The notes under the pieces were generated by a model, which was given only the letters and a program-made list of their open reading frames with translations, was not told the origin of the DNA and made no database searches. 64,000 nucleotides of DNA, from assembly GCF_003044275.1 (NCBI RefSeq), contig NZ_PZPL01000001.1, positions 2,666,001 through 2,730,000 of the forward strand, written 5' to 3'. Each line of letters opens with the position of its first letter. The first letter of the stretch is position 1. Positions 7,548 through 16,418 of the stretch are shown here, one piece after another. The stretch is from Rathayibacter caricis DSM 15933. GTDB taxonomy: Bacteria; Actinomycetota; Actinomycetes; Actinomycetales; Microbacteriaceae. The position numbers and the translations under genes were made by a program.

Positions 7548-8936
7548 GTGAACACACTTCTTCAGGATGCGAAGGCCCTCCAGGACGCGAAGGCGTCCGG
7601 GGCGCGGGTGGGGATGATGACCGAGCGGATCACGATCAACGGCGGTCGCCCGCTGAAGGGCCGCATCGAGCTGAAGGGCGCGAAGAACCTCGTCACCAAG
7701 GCCATGGTCGCGGCGCTGCTCGGCGAGACCGCCTCGACGCTGCGCGACGTCCCGGACATCAGCGACGTCCGCGTCGTGAAGGGCCTCCTCGAGGTGCACG
7801 GAGTGAAGGTGCAGCAGGGCCCCGAGGTGGGCGAGCTGATCCTCGACCCCTCGAACGTCGAGTCGGCGCACTTCGCCGACATCGACGCGCACGCCGGCTC
7901 CAGCCGCATCCCGATCCTCTTCTGCGGACCGCTCCTGCACCGCCTGGGCGAGGCGTTCATCCCCGACCTCGGCGGCTGCCGGATCGGCGACCGTCCGATC
8001 GACTACCACCTCGAGGTGCTGCGCAACTTCGGCGCCATCGTCGAGAAGCTGCCCTCCGGCATCCGGATGTCGGCCCCCGAGGGCCTGCACGGCGCCAAGG
8101 TCGCGCTGCCCTACCCCAGCGTCGGCGCCACCGAGCAGGTGCTGCTGACCGCGGTGCGCGCCTCGGGCATCACCGAGCTGTCGGGTGCGGCCATCGAGCC
8201 CGAGATCATGGATCTCATCAACATCCTGCAGAAGATGGGCGCCATCATCTCGGTCGACACCGACCGCGTGATCCGCATCGAGGGCGTGGACCGCCTCGAG
8301 GGCTACACCCACCGCGCCCTGTTCGACCGCAACGAGGCCGCCTCCTGGGCGGCCGCGGCCCTCGCGACCGACGGCGACATCTTCGTCGGCGGCGCCCGCC
8401 AGCAGGAGATGACGACCTTCCTCAACGTCTTCCGCAAGGTCGGCGGCGCGTTCGAGATCGCCGAGGACGGCATCCGCTTCTACCACCCCGGTGGCGAGCT
8501 GAAGCCGGTCATCATCGAGACCGACGTGCACCCCGGCTTCATGACCGACTGGCAGCAGCCGCTCGTCGTGGCGCTCACCAAGGCGAAGGGCGTGTCGATC
8601 GTCCACGAGACCGTCTACGAGCAGCGCTTCGGCTTCGTCGACGCCCTGGTCGAGATGGGTGCGACCATCCAGATCCACCGCGAGTGCCTCGGCGGGCAGG
8701 CGTGCCGCTTCGGCCAGCGCAACTTCATGCACTCGGCCGTCATCTCCGGTCCGTCGAAGCTGCACGGCGCGGACATCGTGGTGCCGGATCTGCGCGGTGG
8801 GTTCTCGCACCTGATCGCGGCGCTCTCGGCCGAGGGCACCTCGACGGTCTCGAACGTGGGCATCATCAGCCGCGGCTACGAGAACTTCCTGACGAAGCTC
8901 GAACTGCTCGGCGCCGACTTCTCGCTCGACGCGTAG
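7548..8936 (+). CDS. murA: UDP-N-acetylglucosamine 1-carboxyvinyltransferase
   Basis: A 462-residue enolpyruvyl transferase making the first committed peptidoglycan precursor from UDP-GlcNAc and PEP. GAKN gives the Lys46-Asn47 pair. [11 protein letters not shown] carries the catalytic Cys144, so the fosfomycin target is retained, unlike mycobacterial MurA, which has Asp there. FMTDWQQ holds the general-base Asp. The GTG start gives a roughly 24-residue N-terminal extension with a duplicated LQDAKA hexapeptide (18-bp tandem repeat at 7560-7595). ATG 7617 is an alternative start beginning [12 protein letters not shown] is preferred for the tight coupling to leuD. Confidence 0.93.
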   Translation: MNTLLQDAKALQDAKASGARVGMMTERITINGGRPLKGRIELKGAKNLVTKAMVAALLGETASTLRDVPDISDVRVVKGLLEVHGVKVQQGPEVGELILDPSNVESAHFADIDAHAGSSRIPILFCGPLLHRLGEAFIPDLGGCRIGDRPIDYHLEVLRNFGAIVEKLPSGIRMSAPEGLHGAKVALPYPSVGATEQVLLTAVRASGITELSGAAIEPEIMDLINILQKMGAIISVDTDRVIRIEGVDRLEGYTHRALFDRNEAASWAAAALATDGDIFVGGARQQEMTTFLNVFRKVGGAFEIAEDGIRFYHPGGELKPVIIETDVHPGFMTDWQQPLVVALTKAKGVSIVHETVYEQRFGFVDALVEMGATIQIHRECLGGQACRFGQRNFMHSAVISGPSKLHGADIVVPDLRGGFSHLIAALSAEGTSTVSNVGIISRGYENFLTKLELLGADFSLDA

Positions 8937-8959
8937 CCGCACCGCCCGTCAGACCCTCC

Positions 8960-8993
8960 GGAGGAGCCCGCATCGTCGGGCTCCTCCGTCGTT
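8960..8993 (+). terminator. Terminator after leuCD-murA
   Basis: An 11-bp stem GGAGGAGCCCG (8960-8970)/CGGGCTCCTCC (8977-8987) with a 6-base loop, followed by GTCGTT. The tail is weak but the stem is strong. Confidence 0.75.
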
Positions 8994-9088
8994 CCCGGGG
9001 GTCTTGCCGAGCTCCTCGTCCTGGGCGTACGGTGTGCGCATTCTCAGGCGGAGGGGTCCGCCGGAGCCGCCGCGGACGAGGAGCGACC

Positions 9089-10054
9089 ATGGACGATCCG
9101 GCCGTCTCCACTGAAGGGCTGGTCAAGACGTTCGGCACGACCCGAGCGATCGACGGCGTCGATCTCGAGATCCCGCGCGGCGGGGTGCACGGCTTCCTCG
9201 GCCCGAACGGTGCCGGCAAGACGACGACCATCCGCGTCCTCGCGACACTCCTGCGGCCGGACGCCGGACGCGCACTGGTGCTGGGGCACGACGTCGTCAC
9301 CGAGGCGAAGGAGGTGCGGCGGAAGGTCAGCCTCACGGGTCAGTTCGCCTCGGTCGACGAGGACCTCACCGGCCGCGAGAACCTCCGGCTGATCGGGCGG
9401 CTCTTCGGCTACACCGGCTCGCGCGCGTCGCGACGGGCCGACGACCTGCTCGACGCGTTCCACCTGGGCGAAGCGGCCGACCGGCAGGTGAAGAAGTTCT
9501 CGGGCGGGATGCGGCGCCGGATCGACATCGCGGCGAGCATCGTGGTCACTCCCGAGCTGCTGTTCCTCGACGAGCCGACGACCGGGCTGGACCCGCGCAG
9601 CCGCAACGAGGTGTGGGACATCGTCCGGGCGATGGTCGCGAGCGGCACGACGGTGCTCCTGACGACCCAGTACCTCGACGAGGCCGACCGGCTCGCCGAC
9701 CGCATCAGCGTCATCGACACCGGCCGGGTGATCGCCGAGGGCACGCCGGGGGAGCTGAAGGCGTCGGTCGGATCCGGGTCGCTGCACGTCCGCGTGCTCG
9801 ATCCCGCGTCCCGGGGAGAGGCGCGGCGGCTCCTCGAGGCGGTGCTCGGAGTCGAGGTGCGGGAGGAGGCCGATCCGGCGGCCCTCGCGGCGCGAGTGGA
9901 CGGCTCCGCCCGCGACGTCACCCGCGCCCTGACCGCGCTGGAGGGCGCCGGCATCGAGCTCGCCCAGTTCTCGCTCGGCCAGCCCTCCCTCGACGAGGTG
10001 TTCCTCGCGCTGACCGGCAGGCCGCAGACCACGGGCACGGAGGTGGCCGCATGA
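9089..10054 (+). CDS. ABC transporter ATP-binding protein, DrrA-like drug exporter type
   Basis: A 321-residue ABC ATPase, the motor for the permease downstream. Walker [10 protein letters not shown] (residues 38-46), Q-loop TGQF, signature FSGGMRR (137-143) and Walker B LLFLDEP (157-163) are present. The H-loop position reads TTQYLDEAD with Gln instead of His, typical of the DrrA (daunorubicin resistance) group. The roughly 100-residue C-terminal domain is also DrrA-like. GAGGAG lies 7 bases before the ATG; a TACGGT -10 candidate is at 9028-9033. The pair sits inside the otherwise conserved murA-plsC neighbourhood, suggesting insertion of an accessory export module. The substrate is unknown. 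Confidence 0.9.
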   Translation: MDDPAVSTEGLVKTFGTTRAIDGVDLEIPRGGVHGFLGPNGAGKTTTIRVLATLLRPDAGRALVLGHDVVTEAKEVRRKVSLTGQFASVDEDLTGRENLRLIGRLFGYTGSRASRRADDLLDAFHLGEAADRQVKKFSGGMRRRIDIAASIVVTPELLFLDEPTTGLDPRSRNEVWDIVRAMVASGTTVLLTTQYLDEADRLADRISVIDTGRVIAEGTPGELKASVGSGSLHVRVLDPASRGEARRLLEAVLGVEVREEADPAALAARVDGSARDVTRALTALEGAGIELAQFSLGQPSLDEVFLALTGRPQTTGTEVAA

Positions 10055-10890
10055 GTCTCGACACCGCCCGCGAGACCGCACCGGATCGCGAGGCTCTCGT
10101 CGCCGTCCTCGTGCAGGGCGAGCGGCCGACTCCGCCGGGGCCCCTCTCGACGTCCCTCACGTTCGGCTGGCGCGCGCTGCTGAAGATCAAGCACGTGCCG
10201 GAGCAGCTGTTCGACGTGACGGTGTTCCCGATCATGTTCACGCTGCTCTTCACCTTCCTCTTCGGCGGGGCGCTGGCCGGCAGCACGGTCGACTACATCC
10301 AGTTCCTGCTGCCCGGGATCCTGGTGCAGGGCGTGATCATGATCACGATGTACACGGGCACGACGCTGCGGACCGATCTGGATCGCGGGGTCTTCGACCG
10401 CTTCCGGTCGCTGCCGATCTGGCGTCCCTCCGCGCTCGTCGGCATGCTGCTCGGCGACGCGGTGCGCTTCACCATCTCGGCGGTGATCACCGTCTGCCTC
10501 GGCCTCCTGCTGGGCTTCCGACCGGGCGGAGGAGTGGTCGGCGTCGTGCTCGGGGTGCTCCTGCTGCTCGTCTTCGCGTTCGCGCTCGGCTGGATCTGGA
10601 CGTTCCTCAGCCTGGTGCTGCGCACCTCCGGCTCGGTGATGGGCGTGAGCATGCTCGTCATCACGCCGATCACCTTCGGCAGCAACATCTTCGTCGACCC
10701 CGCCACGATGCCGGGCTGGCTGCAGTCCTTCGTCGAGGTCAATCCGGTCTCGCACCTGGTCACCGCCGTGCGGGCGCTGATGGCGGGAGCGGACCCTGGT
10801 GCGGAGCTCGTGCTGACGCTCGTGTGGGCGGCGGGGCTCGTCGCGGTGTTCGGGACGCTGACGATGTGGCGGTACCGCGACGCGCGGTAG
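10051..10890 (+). CDS. ABC-2 type permease, DrrB-like
   Basis: A 279-residue inner-membrane permease with six predicted helices, partner of the DrrA-like ATPase (ATGA overlap at 10051-10054). The ABC-2 signature region [19 protein letters not shown] lies between helices 2 and 3, and the C-terminal block [18 protein letters not shown] is characteristic of DrrB/NodJ-type exporters. The N-terminal 45 residues are cytosolic. It probably exports a hydrophobic compound or lipid. It converges with the next gene, 7 bases apart, without an obvious terminator. Confidence 0.88.
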   Translation: MSLDTARETAPDREALVAVLVQGERPTPPGPLSTSLTFGWRALLKIKHVPEQLFDVTVFPIMFTLLFTFLFGGALAGSTVDYIQFLLPGILVQGVIMITMYTGTTLRTDLDRGVFDRFRSLPIWRPSALVGMLLGDAVRFTISAVITVCLGLLLGFRPGGGVVGVVLGVLLLLVFAFALGWIWTFLSLVLRTSGSVMGVSMLVITPITFGSNIFVDPATMPGWLQSFVEVNPVSHLVTAVRALMAGADPGAELVLTLVWAAGLVAVFGTLTMWRYRDAR

Positions 10891-10897
10891 CGGGCGC

Positions 10898-11461
10898 TCA
10901 GGAGGGGCGGCTGCCCCAGTCGGGCCTGTGCGATGCCGCGGCGGAGTGCAGGAGAAGTCGTCGCTCGAACCGATCGACGCTCTCCTCCGGTGCCCGACGC
11001 AGCCCCAGCGCACCGGGCTCCTCGACGAGTCGGAGGACCGCCAGTCTCGGACGACCACTGCGGGCGAACTCGACGACGATCTCGCTCCGGGCGCCGAGGC
11101 CGGCCTTCCGGCGTTCGACGCGTCGGATCTCGTCCCACAGCAGCTCGGCGCGGTCCTCGCCCGCGATCACGGTGAGCACCTCCGTCGTGGGGACGAGGAC
11201 GACGTAGGGCCGCAGGCTGGTGCGCGGCAGGAAGGGATCCACGAAGCGGAGCAGACGCGCGAGGTCCGGGCCTCCGCGGACGACGACACCGCCCTCGTCG
11301 CTCGCGGTGACGACAGCCCGCGGTGCGGCCAGGAGGCGGGCGGTCACGACGACCGCGACGAGGAGCAGCCCGAGCAGCGCGAAGGCGGCGACCGTGAGCA
11401 GCGTCGGGTCCGTGAGCACACCGGCGAGAGGGTCGCGGGAATCGGCCGGGACAGGAGTCAC
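10898..11461 (-). CDS. Hypothetical single-helix membrane protein
   Basis: A 187-residue protein not recognised from a named family. Residues about 20-43 form one hydrophobic helix (AFALLGLLLVAVVVTA). The remaining 140 residues are a soluble, beta-rich, Arg-rich domain resembling in pattern small bacterial PH-like domains (alternating strands, then a closing helix ERRLLLHSAA). GTG 11461 is preferred over GTG 11467 because TACCGT (complement of 11468-11473) ends 6 bases before it, matching leaderless spacing. It is divergent from plsC. Confidence 0.6.
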   Translation of the reverse strand: MTPVPADSRDPLAGVLTDPTLLTVAAFALLGLLLVAVVVTARLLAAPRAVVTASDEGGVVVRGGPDLARLLRFVDPFLPRTSLRPYVVLVPTTEVLTVIAGEDRAELLWDEIRRVERRKAGLGARSEIVVEFARSGRPRLAVLRLVEEPGALGLRRAPEESVDRFERRLLLHSAAASHRPDWGSRPS

Positions 11462-11559
11462 CCGCACACGGTAACGGGCAGGGTCGGTCGGGTCGTGCGA
11501 TCGTCGCGCGGCGGGCGTGGGCGGGCCGCGTCGACGAGGGTCGATGGCAGGATGGGCGG

Positions 11560-12303
11560 GTGTCTGAACGCAGCCGTCCGTCCGTCTTCTGGTTCCTCGC
11601 GGCCGCGGTGATCCCCGCGATGACCGCCTCCGTCGACCTCCGCGTCCGCGACGGCCACAAGGTCCCGAGCACCGGCGCCTTCGTCTTCGCGCCGAATCAC
11701 TACAGCGAGATCGACCCGATCATCACCGGGTGGACGCTCTGGAAGCTGGGGCGCGCGCCGCGGTTCCTCGCGAAGGCGTCGCTGTTCAAGGTCCCCGTCC
11801 TCGGGGCGCTCCTGCGGGCGTCGGGGCAGATCCCGGTCGAGCGCGCCGGGACCGTCCGCGGGAACGAGCCGCTCAAGGCGGCGAAGGCGCTCGTCGACGA
11901 GCAGCGCTCGGTGATCATCTACCCCGAGGGCTCGCTCACCCGTGACCCCGAGCTCTGGCCGATGCGCGGCAAGACCGGGGCGGTGCGCATGGCGCTGCAG
12001 TACGACCTGCCCGTGATCCCCGCGGCGCACTGGGGCACGCAGCAGCTGATGGGCCGCTACTCCAAGAAGCTCACGCTCTTCCGGCGCAAGCGCGTCGACA
12101 TCCTGATCGGCGATCCCGTCGACCTGTCGGCGTTCCGCGGGCGCAGCCTCGACGCCGTCACGCTGAACGAGGCGTCGGCGGTCGTCATGGCCGCGATCAC
12201 CGCATTGCTCGAGGAGCTGCGCGGCGAGACCGCGCCGGCCACCCGGTGGAACCCGTCCGAGCACAACCAGAAGGGGACGGGACGCTTTGAGTCCGAGCAG
12301 TAG
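11560..12303 (+). CDS. plsC: 1-acyl-sn-glycerol-3-phosphate acyltransferase family protein
   Basis: A 247-residue PlsC-family acyltransferase that makes phosphatidic acid at the membrane. NHYSEID gives the catalytic HX4D pair His47-Asp52. FLAKASLFKVPVLGALLRASGQIPVERA and YPEGSLTRDPE (Glu123) are the substrate blocks. Residues 9-21 are hydrophobic and may anchor it. The GTG is 6 bases after a CAGGAT -10-like box, so probably leaderless. It overlaps gpsA by 17 bases; plsC-gpsA-ddl-gntR look like one operon linking phospholipid and wall precursor supply. Confidence 0.87.
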   Translation: MSERSRPSVFWFLAAAVIPAMTASVDLRVRDGHKVPSTGAFVFAPNHYSEIDPIITGWTLWKLGRAPRFLAKASLFKVPVLGALLRASGQIPVERAGTVRGNEPLKAAKALVDEQRSVIIYPEGSLTRDPELWPMRGKTGAVRMALQYDLPVIPAAHWGTQQLMGRYSKKLTLFRRKRVDILIGDPVDLSAFRGRSLDAVTLNEASAVVMAAITALLEELRGETAPATRWNPSEHNQKGTGRFESEQ

Positions 12304-13438
12304 GAGATCCGCTCCGATCCCCGTCCCACGCCGTGTCGCGGTTCTGGGGGCGGGGAGCTGGGGGACCACGTTCGCCAAGATCCTGGCGGACGGAGGATCG
12401 GACGTCGTGATGTGGGCGCGCCGGAGCGAGCTCGCCCGCGAGATCACCGAGGCCAAGCGCAACAGCGACTACCTGCCCGGCATCAACCTGCCGCGCAACA
12501 TCCGCGCGACACCGCGCATCGAGGAGGCGCTCGAGGGCGCCGACCACGTCTACCTCTCGATCCCGTCGCAGTCGCTGCGCGGCAACCTCGAGGCGATCAC
12601 TCCGTTCCTCACCGAGCGCACGGTGCTGATCAGCCTGATGAAGGGCGTGGAGAAGAGCACGGGACTGCGGATGAGCGAGGTGATCGCGCAGATGCTGCCG
12701 ATCGATCCGAGCCGCATCGCGGTCGCCTCCGGGCCCAACCTCGCTCTCGAGATCGCGAAGGAGCAGCCGACAGCGGCGGTCATCGCCTCCGAGAGCCTCG
12801 TCACCGCTCAGGAGGTGGCCCTCGCCGCCACCAACCGCTACTTCCGCTCCTACGTGAACACCGACGTGATCGGCACGGAGTTCGGCGGGGTGCTGAAGAA
12901 CCTGATCGCGGTGGCCATCGGCATCGTCGACGGGGTCGGCTACGGCGAGAACACGAAGGCGTCGATCATCACGCGCGGCCTCGCCGAGATGACCGACTTC
13001 GCGGTCGCCTACGGGGGCCGGCCCGAGACGATGTCCGGTCTCGCGGGGCTGGGCGACCTCATCGCCACCTCGAGCTCGTCGCTCTCGCGCAACAACACCG
13101 CCGGGCGGCTGCTCGGGCAGGGCTACAGCTTCACCGACGTGGTGAAGTCGATGCAGCAGACGGCGGAGGGACTCGCGTCCGTGGCGCCCGTCCTGGAGCT
13201 CGCCCGTGCGCGCGGAGTCGACATGCCCATCGTCCAGCAGGTGTCGCAGGTGCTCGCCGGTACGCTCGACCCGAAGGACATCGCGCCGCACCTGACCACG
13301 GATTCGGACGAGCCACAGGGTGAGAGGAACCTCGATGACCAGCAAGCTCCGCGTCGCCGTTCTGTTCGGGGGGCGCTCCAGCGAGCACTCGATCAGCTGC
13401 GCCACGGCGGCAGGGGTCCTGAGGGCGATCGACCGTGA
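12287..13438 (+). CDS. gpsA: Glycerol-3-phosphate dehydrogenase [NAD(P)+]
   Basis: A 383-residue dehydrogenase supplying sn-glycerol-3-phosphate for lipids by reducing DHAP. GAGSWGT (residues 21-27) is the Rossmann loop; the catalytic Lys204 is in FGGVLKNLIA; SGLAGLGDLIAT and the SRN block are family typical. TTG 12287 is used because no other start precedes the GAGSWGT strand in frame and AAGGGGACGGG is upstream. It is about 40-50 residues longer than usual at the C-terminus: the frame reads 104 bases into ddl, and the tail (Arg-rich) has no family similarity I recognise. Confidence 0.92.
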   Translation: MSPSSRRSAPIPVPRRVAVLGAGSWGTTFAKILADGGSDVVMWARRSELAREITEAKRNSDYLPGINLPRNIRATPRIEEALEGADHVYLSIPSQSLRGNLEAITPFLTERTVLISLMKGVEKSTGLRMSEVIAQMLPIDPSRIAVASGPNLALEIAKEQPTAAVIASESLVTAQEVALAATNRYFRSYVNTDVIGTEFGGVLKNLIAVAIGIVDGVGYGENTKASIITRGLAEMTDFAVAYGGRPETMSGLAGLGDLIATSSSSLSRNNTAGRLLGQGYSFTDVVKSMQQTAEGLASVAPVLELARARGVDMPIVQQVSQVLAGTLDPKDIAPHLTTDSDEPQGERNLDDQQAPRRRSVRGALQRALDQLRHGGRGPEGDRP

Positions 13439-14441
13439 CCGCTTCGAGGTGATCCCGGTCGGGATCACCGTCGACGGCGCGTTCGTGCTCGAGGAGGACC
13501 GTCCCGAGAAGTTCGCGCTCGACGCGGCGGCCCTGCCCCGCGTGCACGACGACGGGAGCCGCGTGCGCTGGCCGGAGTCGGCGCTCTCGCGCGAGCTGGG
13601 CGTCACGCGACCCGACGGCTCGACCGAGTCGCTCGGGGACGTCGACGTCGTGTTCCCGATCCTGCACGGGCCGTGGGGCGAGGACGGCACGATCCAGGGG
13701 CTCCTCGAGCTCGTGGGCCTGCCCTACGTCGGCTCGGGCGTGCTCGCCTCGGCGCTCGGCATGGACAAGCACTTCACCAAGACGGTGCTGCGCGCGGCCG
13801 GCATCGAGGTCGCGCCCTGGTACACGGTGACCGAGGCGGAGTGGCGCGCGGCCCCCGGCGACGCCGAGGCGGCGCTCGACGAGCTCGGGTTGCCCGCCTT
13901 CGTGAAGCCGGCGCGAGCCGGCTCCAGCGTCGGAGTGAGTCGGGTCGACGACCGAGCGGACCTCGCTGCGGCTCTCGACGAGGCGTTCTCGCACGACTCC
14001 CGCGTGCTCGTCGAATCGGCGATCGTGGGCCGCGAGGTCGAGATCGGCGTGCTCGGCGGTCGTCGCGGGGAGCTGCCGCGCTCCTCCGTCGCCGGCGAGA
14101 TCGTGATCTCGGGCCGCGGCTTCTACGACTTCGAGGCCAAGTACCTCGGGGCGGCAGGCATCGACCTGGTCTGCCCCGCCGACCTCACCGCCGACGAGCT
14201 CGCCGAGATGCGCGAGCTGGCGGTGCGCGGGTTCGAGGCGATCGGGGCAGAAGGACTGGCCCGCGTCGACTTCTTCCTCACCGCCGACGGCTTCGTGGTG
14301 AACGAGATCAACACGATGCCCGGATTCACGCCGATCTCGATGTTCCCGCGGATGTGGGGGGCGAGCGGGGTCGAGTACCCCGACCTCATCACGGAGCTGA
14401 TCGAGCTGGCCCTCGAGCGCCGCCCGGTCGCGGTGGCGTGA
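13335..14441 (+). CDS. ddl: D-alanine--D-alanine ligase
   Basis: A 368-residue ATP-grasp ligase that makes the D-Ala-D-Ala dipeptide of peptidoglycan. LFGGRSSEHSIS (residues about 9-20) is the N-terminal signature. HGPWGEDGTIQGLLEL binds the first D-Ala. FVKPARAGSSVGVS is the ATP-grasp strand. FVVNEINTMPGFTPISMFP holds the metal and active-site residues near the C-terminus. ATG 13335 has GAGAGGA 6 bases upstream; GTG 13320 is an in-frame alternative. The 5' end lies inside the gpsA reading frame (104-base overlap). Confidence 0.95.
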   Translation: MTSKLRVAVLFGGRSSEHSISCATAAGVLRAIDRDRFEVIPVGITVDGAFVLEEDRPEKFALDAAALPRVHDDGSRVRWPESALSRELGVTRPDGSTESLGDVDVVFPILHGPWGEDGTIQGLLELVGLPYVGSGVLASALGMDKHFTKTVLRAAGIEVAPWYTVTEAEWRAAPGDAEAALDELGLPAFVKPARAGSSVGVSRVDDRADLAAALDEAFSHDSRVLVESAIVGREVEIGVLGGRRGELPRSSVAGEIVISGRGFYDFEAKYLGAAGIDLVCPADLTADELAEMRELAVRGFEAIGAEGLARVDFFLTADGFVVNEINTMPGFTPISMFPRMWGASGVEYPDLITELIELALERRPVAVA

Positions 14442-14806
14442 CGGATCCGGCCCTGGGGCTCCGCCTCGAGGCGGGACCGACCGCTCCCTTCGAGCAGATC
14501 CGGGAGCAGATCACCGCGCAGGTCGCCGACGGCGCGCTGATCGTCGGCACGCGGCTCCCGCCGGTGCGCGCCCTGGCAGAGACGCTGGGCATCGCCGCGG
14601 GGACGGTCGCGCGCGCCTACAAGGAGCTCGAGGCTGCCGGTGTCGTCGAGACGCGCGGTCGCTCCGGCACCGTCGTCGCGCGCGGAGCGGAGGGTGTGGG
14701 CCACGAGGCGCAGCTCGCGGCGGTCGCGTTCGCCGAGCGGATGCGCGGGCTCGGCGTCGCTCCGGACGAGGCACTGCGGATGGTGCGGACGGCGCTCGGC
14801 CGCTGA
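14438..14806 (+). CDS. GntR-family transcriptional regulator, YtrA subfamily
   Basis: A 122-residue regulator with the winged-helix GntR domain at residues about 10-80 (PFEQIREQITAQVADGALIVGTRLPPVRALAETLGIAAGTVARAYKELEAAGVV) and only a short helical C-terminus, which defines the YtrA group. YtrA regulators usually control an adjacent ABC transporter, but none follows; the DrrA-like exporter is 3.5 kb upstream. The GTG overlaps the ddl stop (GTGA). It converges with the DUF3515 gene, 2 bases apart. Confidence 0.85.
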   Translation: MTDPALGLRLEAGPTAPFEQIREQITAQVADGALIVGTRLPPVRALAETLGIAAGTVARAYKELEAAGVVETRGRSGTVVARGAEGVGHEAQLAAVAFAERMRGLGVAPDEALRMVRTALGR

Positions 14807-14808
14807 GC

Positions 14809-15312
14809 TCAGCCCTCGGGCGTCCCGGTCGTGTCGAGGGTGTCGGTCTCGGACACGTTCGTGCACTCGCCGACCTTCGGCAGGTAGGACACCGATTCGG
14901 CCAGGTCGACGACGGCCGAGGTGCCGGAGGCGCGGCTCTGGTCGACGGTGATCTCGACGGCCGGATCGCGCCCGTACGTCGTCAGCGTGTACACGTCGTC
15001 GGCCGCCTGCGACTCGTCGATGATCCAGTCGACCCCGCTGACCGAGACGCAGAGGTCGGTCGTGGGGCCGGGCACCTCGACTCCGCAGTGCAGGATGACC
15101 GCGGCCGGGGTGCCCCAGGCGCCCGTGCCCTGCGCGTTCGTCTCGCGCTCGGGCTGGCCCGCCACAACATCCGGCAGTCGGACCGAGACCTCGGCGCACT
15201 CGGTGCTCGTCGCGTCCGCGGCCGGTTCGAGTGCGACCGGGGCGGAGCAGCCGCTGAGCAGGAGCACGGAGGACAGGGCGGCGAGGGGGCAGGCGAGGCG
15301 GCGGGGGGACAT
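14809..15312 (-). CDS. DUF3515 family lipoprotein
   Basis: A 167-residue lipoprotein of unknown function found beside thiL in many actinomycetes. The signal peptide ends in the lipobox LLSGC, with Cys22 as the lipid-modified residue. The mature part contains four further Cys that could pair (CAEV, HCGVEV, DLCVSV, ECTN), in keeping with an extracytoplasmic domain. ATG 15312 is chosen because the upstream in-frame ATG at 15339 would overlap the divergent thiL start. A TAGCCT -10 (complement of 15321-15326) lies 8 bases upstream and overlaps the thiL -10. Confidence 0.8.
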   Translation of the reverse strand: MSPRRLACPLAALSSVLLLSGCSAPVALEPAADATSTECAEVSVRLPDVVAGQPERETNAQGTGAWGTPAAVILHCGVEVPGPTTDLCVSVSGVDWIIDESQAADDVYTLTTYGRDPAVEITVDQSRASGTSAVVDLAESVSYLPKVGECTNVSETDTLDTTGTPEG

Positions 15313-15320
15313 CGCGAGCC

Positions 15321-15330
15321 AGGCTAGCGT
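15321..15330. promoter_or_regulatory. Overlapping divergent -10 boxes of thiL and the DUF3515 gene
   Basis: On the plus strand TAGCGT (15325-15330) ends 7 bases before thiL ATG 15338. On the minus strand TAGCCT (15326-15321) ends 8 bases before ATG 15312. The two boxes share the central TA step, so one locus can fire both ways but probably not at once. Confidence 0.55.
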
Positions 15331-15337
15331 GTCAACC

Positions 15338-16414
15338 ATGGCACCGGATCAGAGCTCCACCGCGGCCGACCCCGCCTCCCCGCCGGCCGCCCCGTCGCTG
15401 GCCGAGCTGAGCGAGAGCGAGGTCCTGGCCCGGGTGCTCGCCCGGCTGTCCGCCGGATCCTCGGGTGCCGAGACGCTGGTCGGGCCCGGCGACGACTGCG
15501 CCGTGGTGCGTGCTCCCGACGGCCGCTTCGTCGTCACCACGGACATGATGGTGCACGGCCCGGACTTCCGGCTCGCGTGGTCCACTCCGTTCGACCTCGG
15601 CTGGAAGGCGGCGGCGTCCAACCTCTCGGACGTCGCGGCGATGGGCGCCCGCCCGACGGCGCTGGTGGTCGCGATCGCCGCGCCGCAGGAGCTCGGCGTC
15701 GACGTGCTGGAGGGGATCGCCGACGGTCTGGCCGCGGGGTGCGCGGCGATGGCTCCGGGCTGCGGGGTGGTCGGGGGAGACCTCTCGGCCTCGGCGACCC
15801 TCACCCTCTCGATCACCGCGTTCGGCTCGCTCGACGACCGTGCGCCCGTGCTGCGGAGCGGAGCCCGTCCGGGTGACGTGCTGGCCGTGGCGGGGAACCT
15901 GGGCGCGGCGGGCCTCGGACTGCGGCTGCTCTTCGAGCGGGCGCAGGAGGACGGAGTGCCGTCCGTGCGACGCGCGGCGCGGCTCCGGGAGCGGCTGCCG
16001 GCGGTCCTCGACGCGCAGCTGCGGCCGACCTCGCCGATCGCGGCGGGGATCGCCGCCGGCCGCTCCGCCAGCGCGATGATGGACGTCTCCGACGGCGTCG
16101 TCCTCGACGCGCGGCGGATGGCGCGTGCGAGCGGAGTGGTCCTCGACCTCGATCCGGCGGCGGTCGACGCGCATGCGGCACCGCTGACCGACGTCGACGG
16201 GATCGATGGGGCGCTCGCTCGCTCGCTCGTGCTGGGCGGCGGCGAGGACCACGCGATGCTCGCCTGCTTCCCGGAGGGCGTCGCGCTCCCCGTCGGCTTC
16301 ACCGTGCTCGGGCGGGTCCGCGAGGGCGCTCCCGAGGTCCGGCTCGGCGGAGCGGCTCTCGAGGACCGCGGCGGATGGGACCCCTACCTCGGCTGGGACG
16401 GCGCCGCGGGGTGA
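15338..16414 (+). CDS. thiL: Thiamine-monophosphate kinase
   Basis: A 358-residue kinase that makes thiamine pyrophosphate from thiamine monophosphate and ATP. GPGDDCAVV, a DMMVHG segment, the MGARPTALVVAI strand, GGDLSAS, DVSDGVVLDA and GGGEDHAMLA follow the PurM/ThiL fold order, including the Asp cluster that binds Mg-ATP. The N-terminal 30 residues are Pro/Ala/Ser-rich and probably disordered. Leaderless spacing supports ATG 15338. It converges with rsmD (4-base gap). Confidence 0.93.
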   Translation: MAPDQSSTAADPASPPAAPSLAELSESEVLARVLARLSAGSSGAETLVGPGDDCAVVRAPDGRFVVTTDMMVHGPDFRLAWSTPFDLGWKAAASNLSDVAAMGARPTALVVAIAAPQELGVDVLEGIADGLAAGCAAMAPGCGVVGGDLSASATLTLSITAFGSLDDRAPVLRSGARPGDVLAVAGNLGAAGLGLRLLFERAQEDGVPSVRRAARLRERLPAVLDAQLRPTSPIAAGIAAGRSASAMMDVSDGVVLDARRMARASGVVLDLDPAAVDAHAAPLTDVDGIDGALARSLVLGGGEDHAMLACFPEGVALPVGFTVLGRVREGAPEVRLGGAALEDRGGWDPYLGWDGAAG

Positions 16415-16418
16415 CCCG

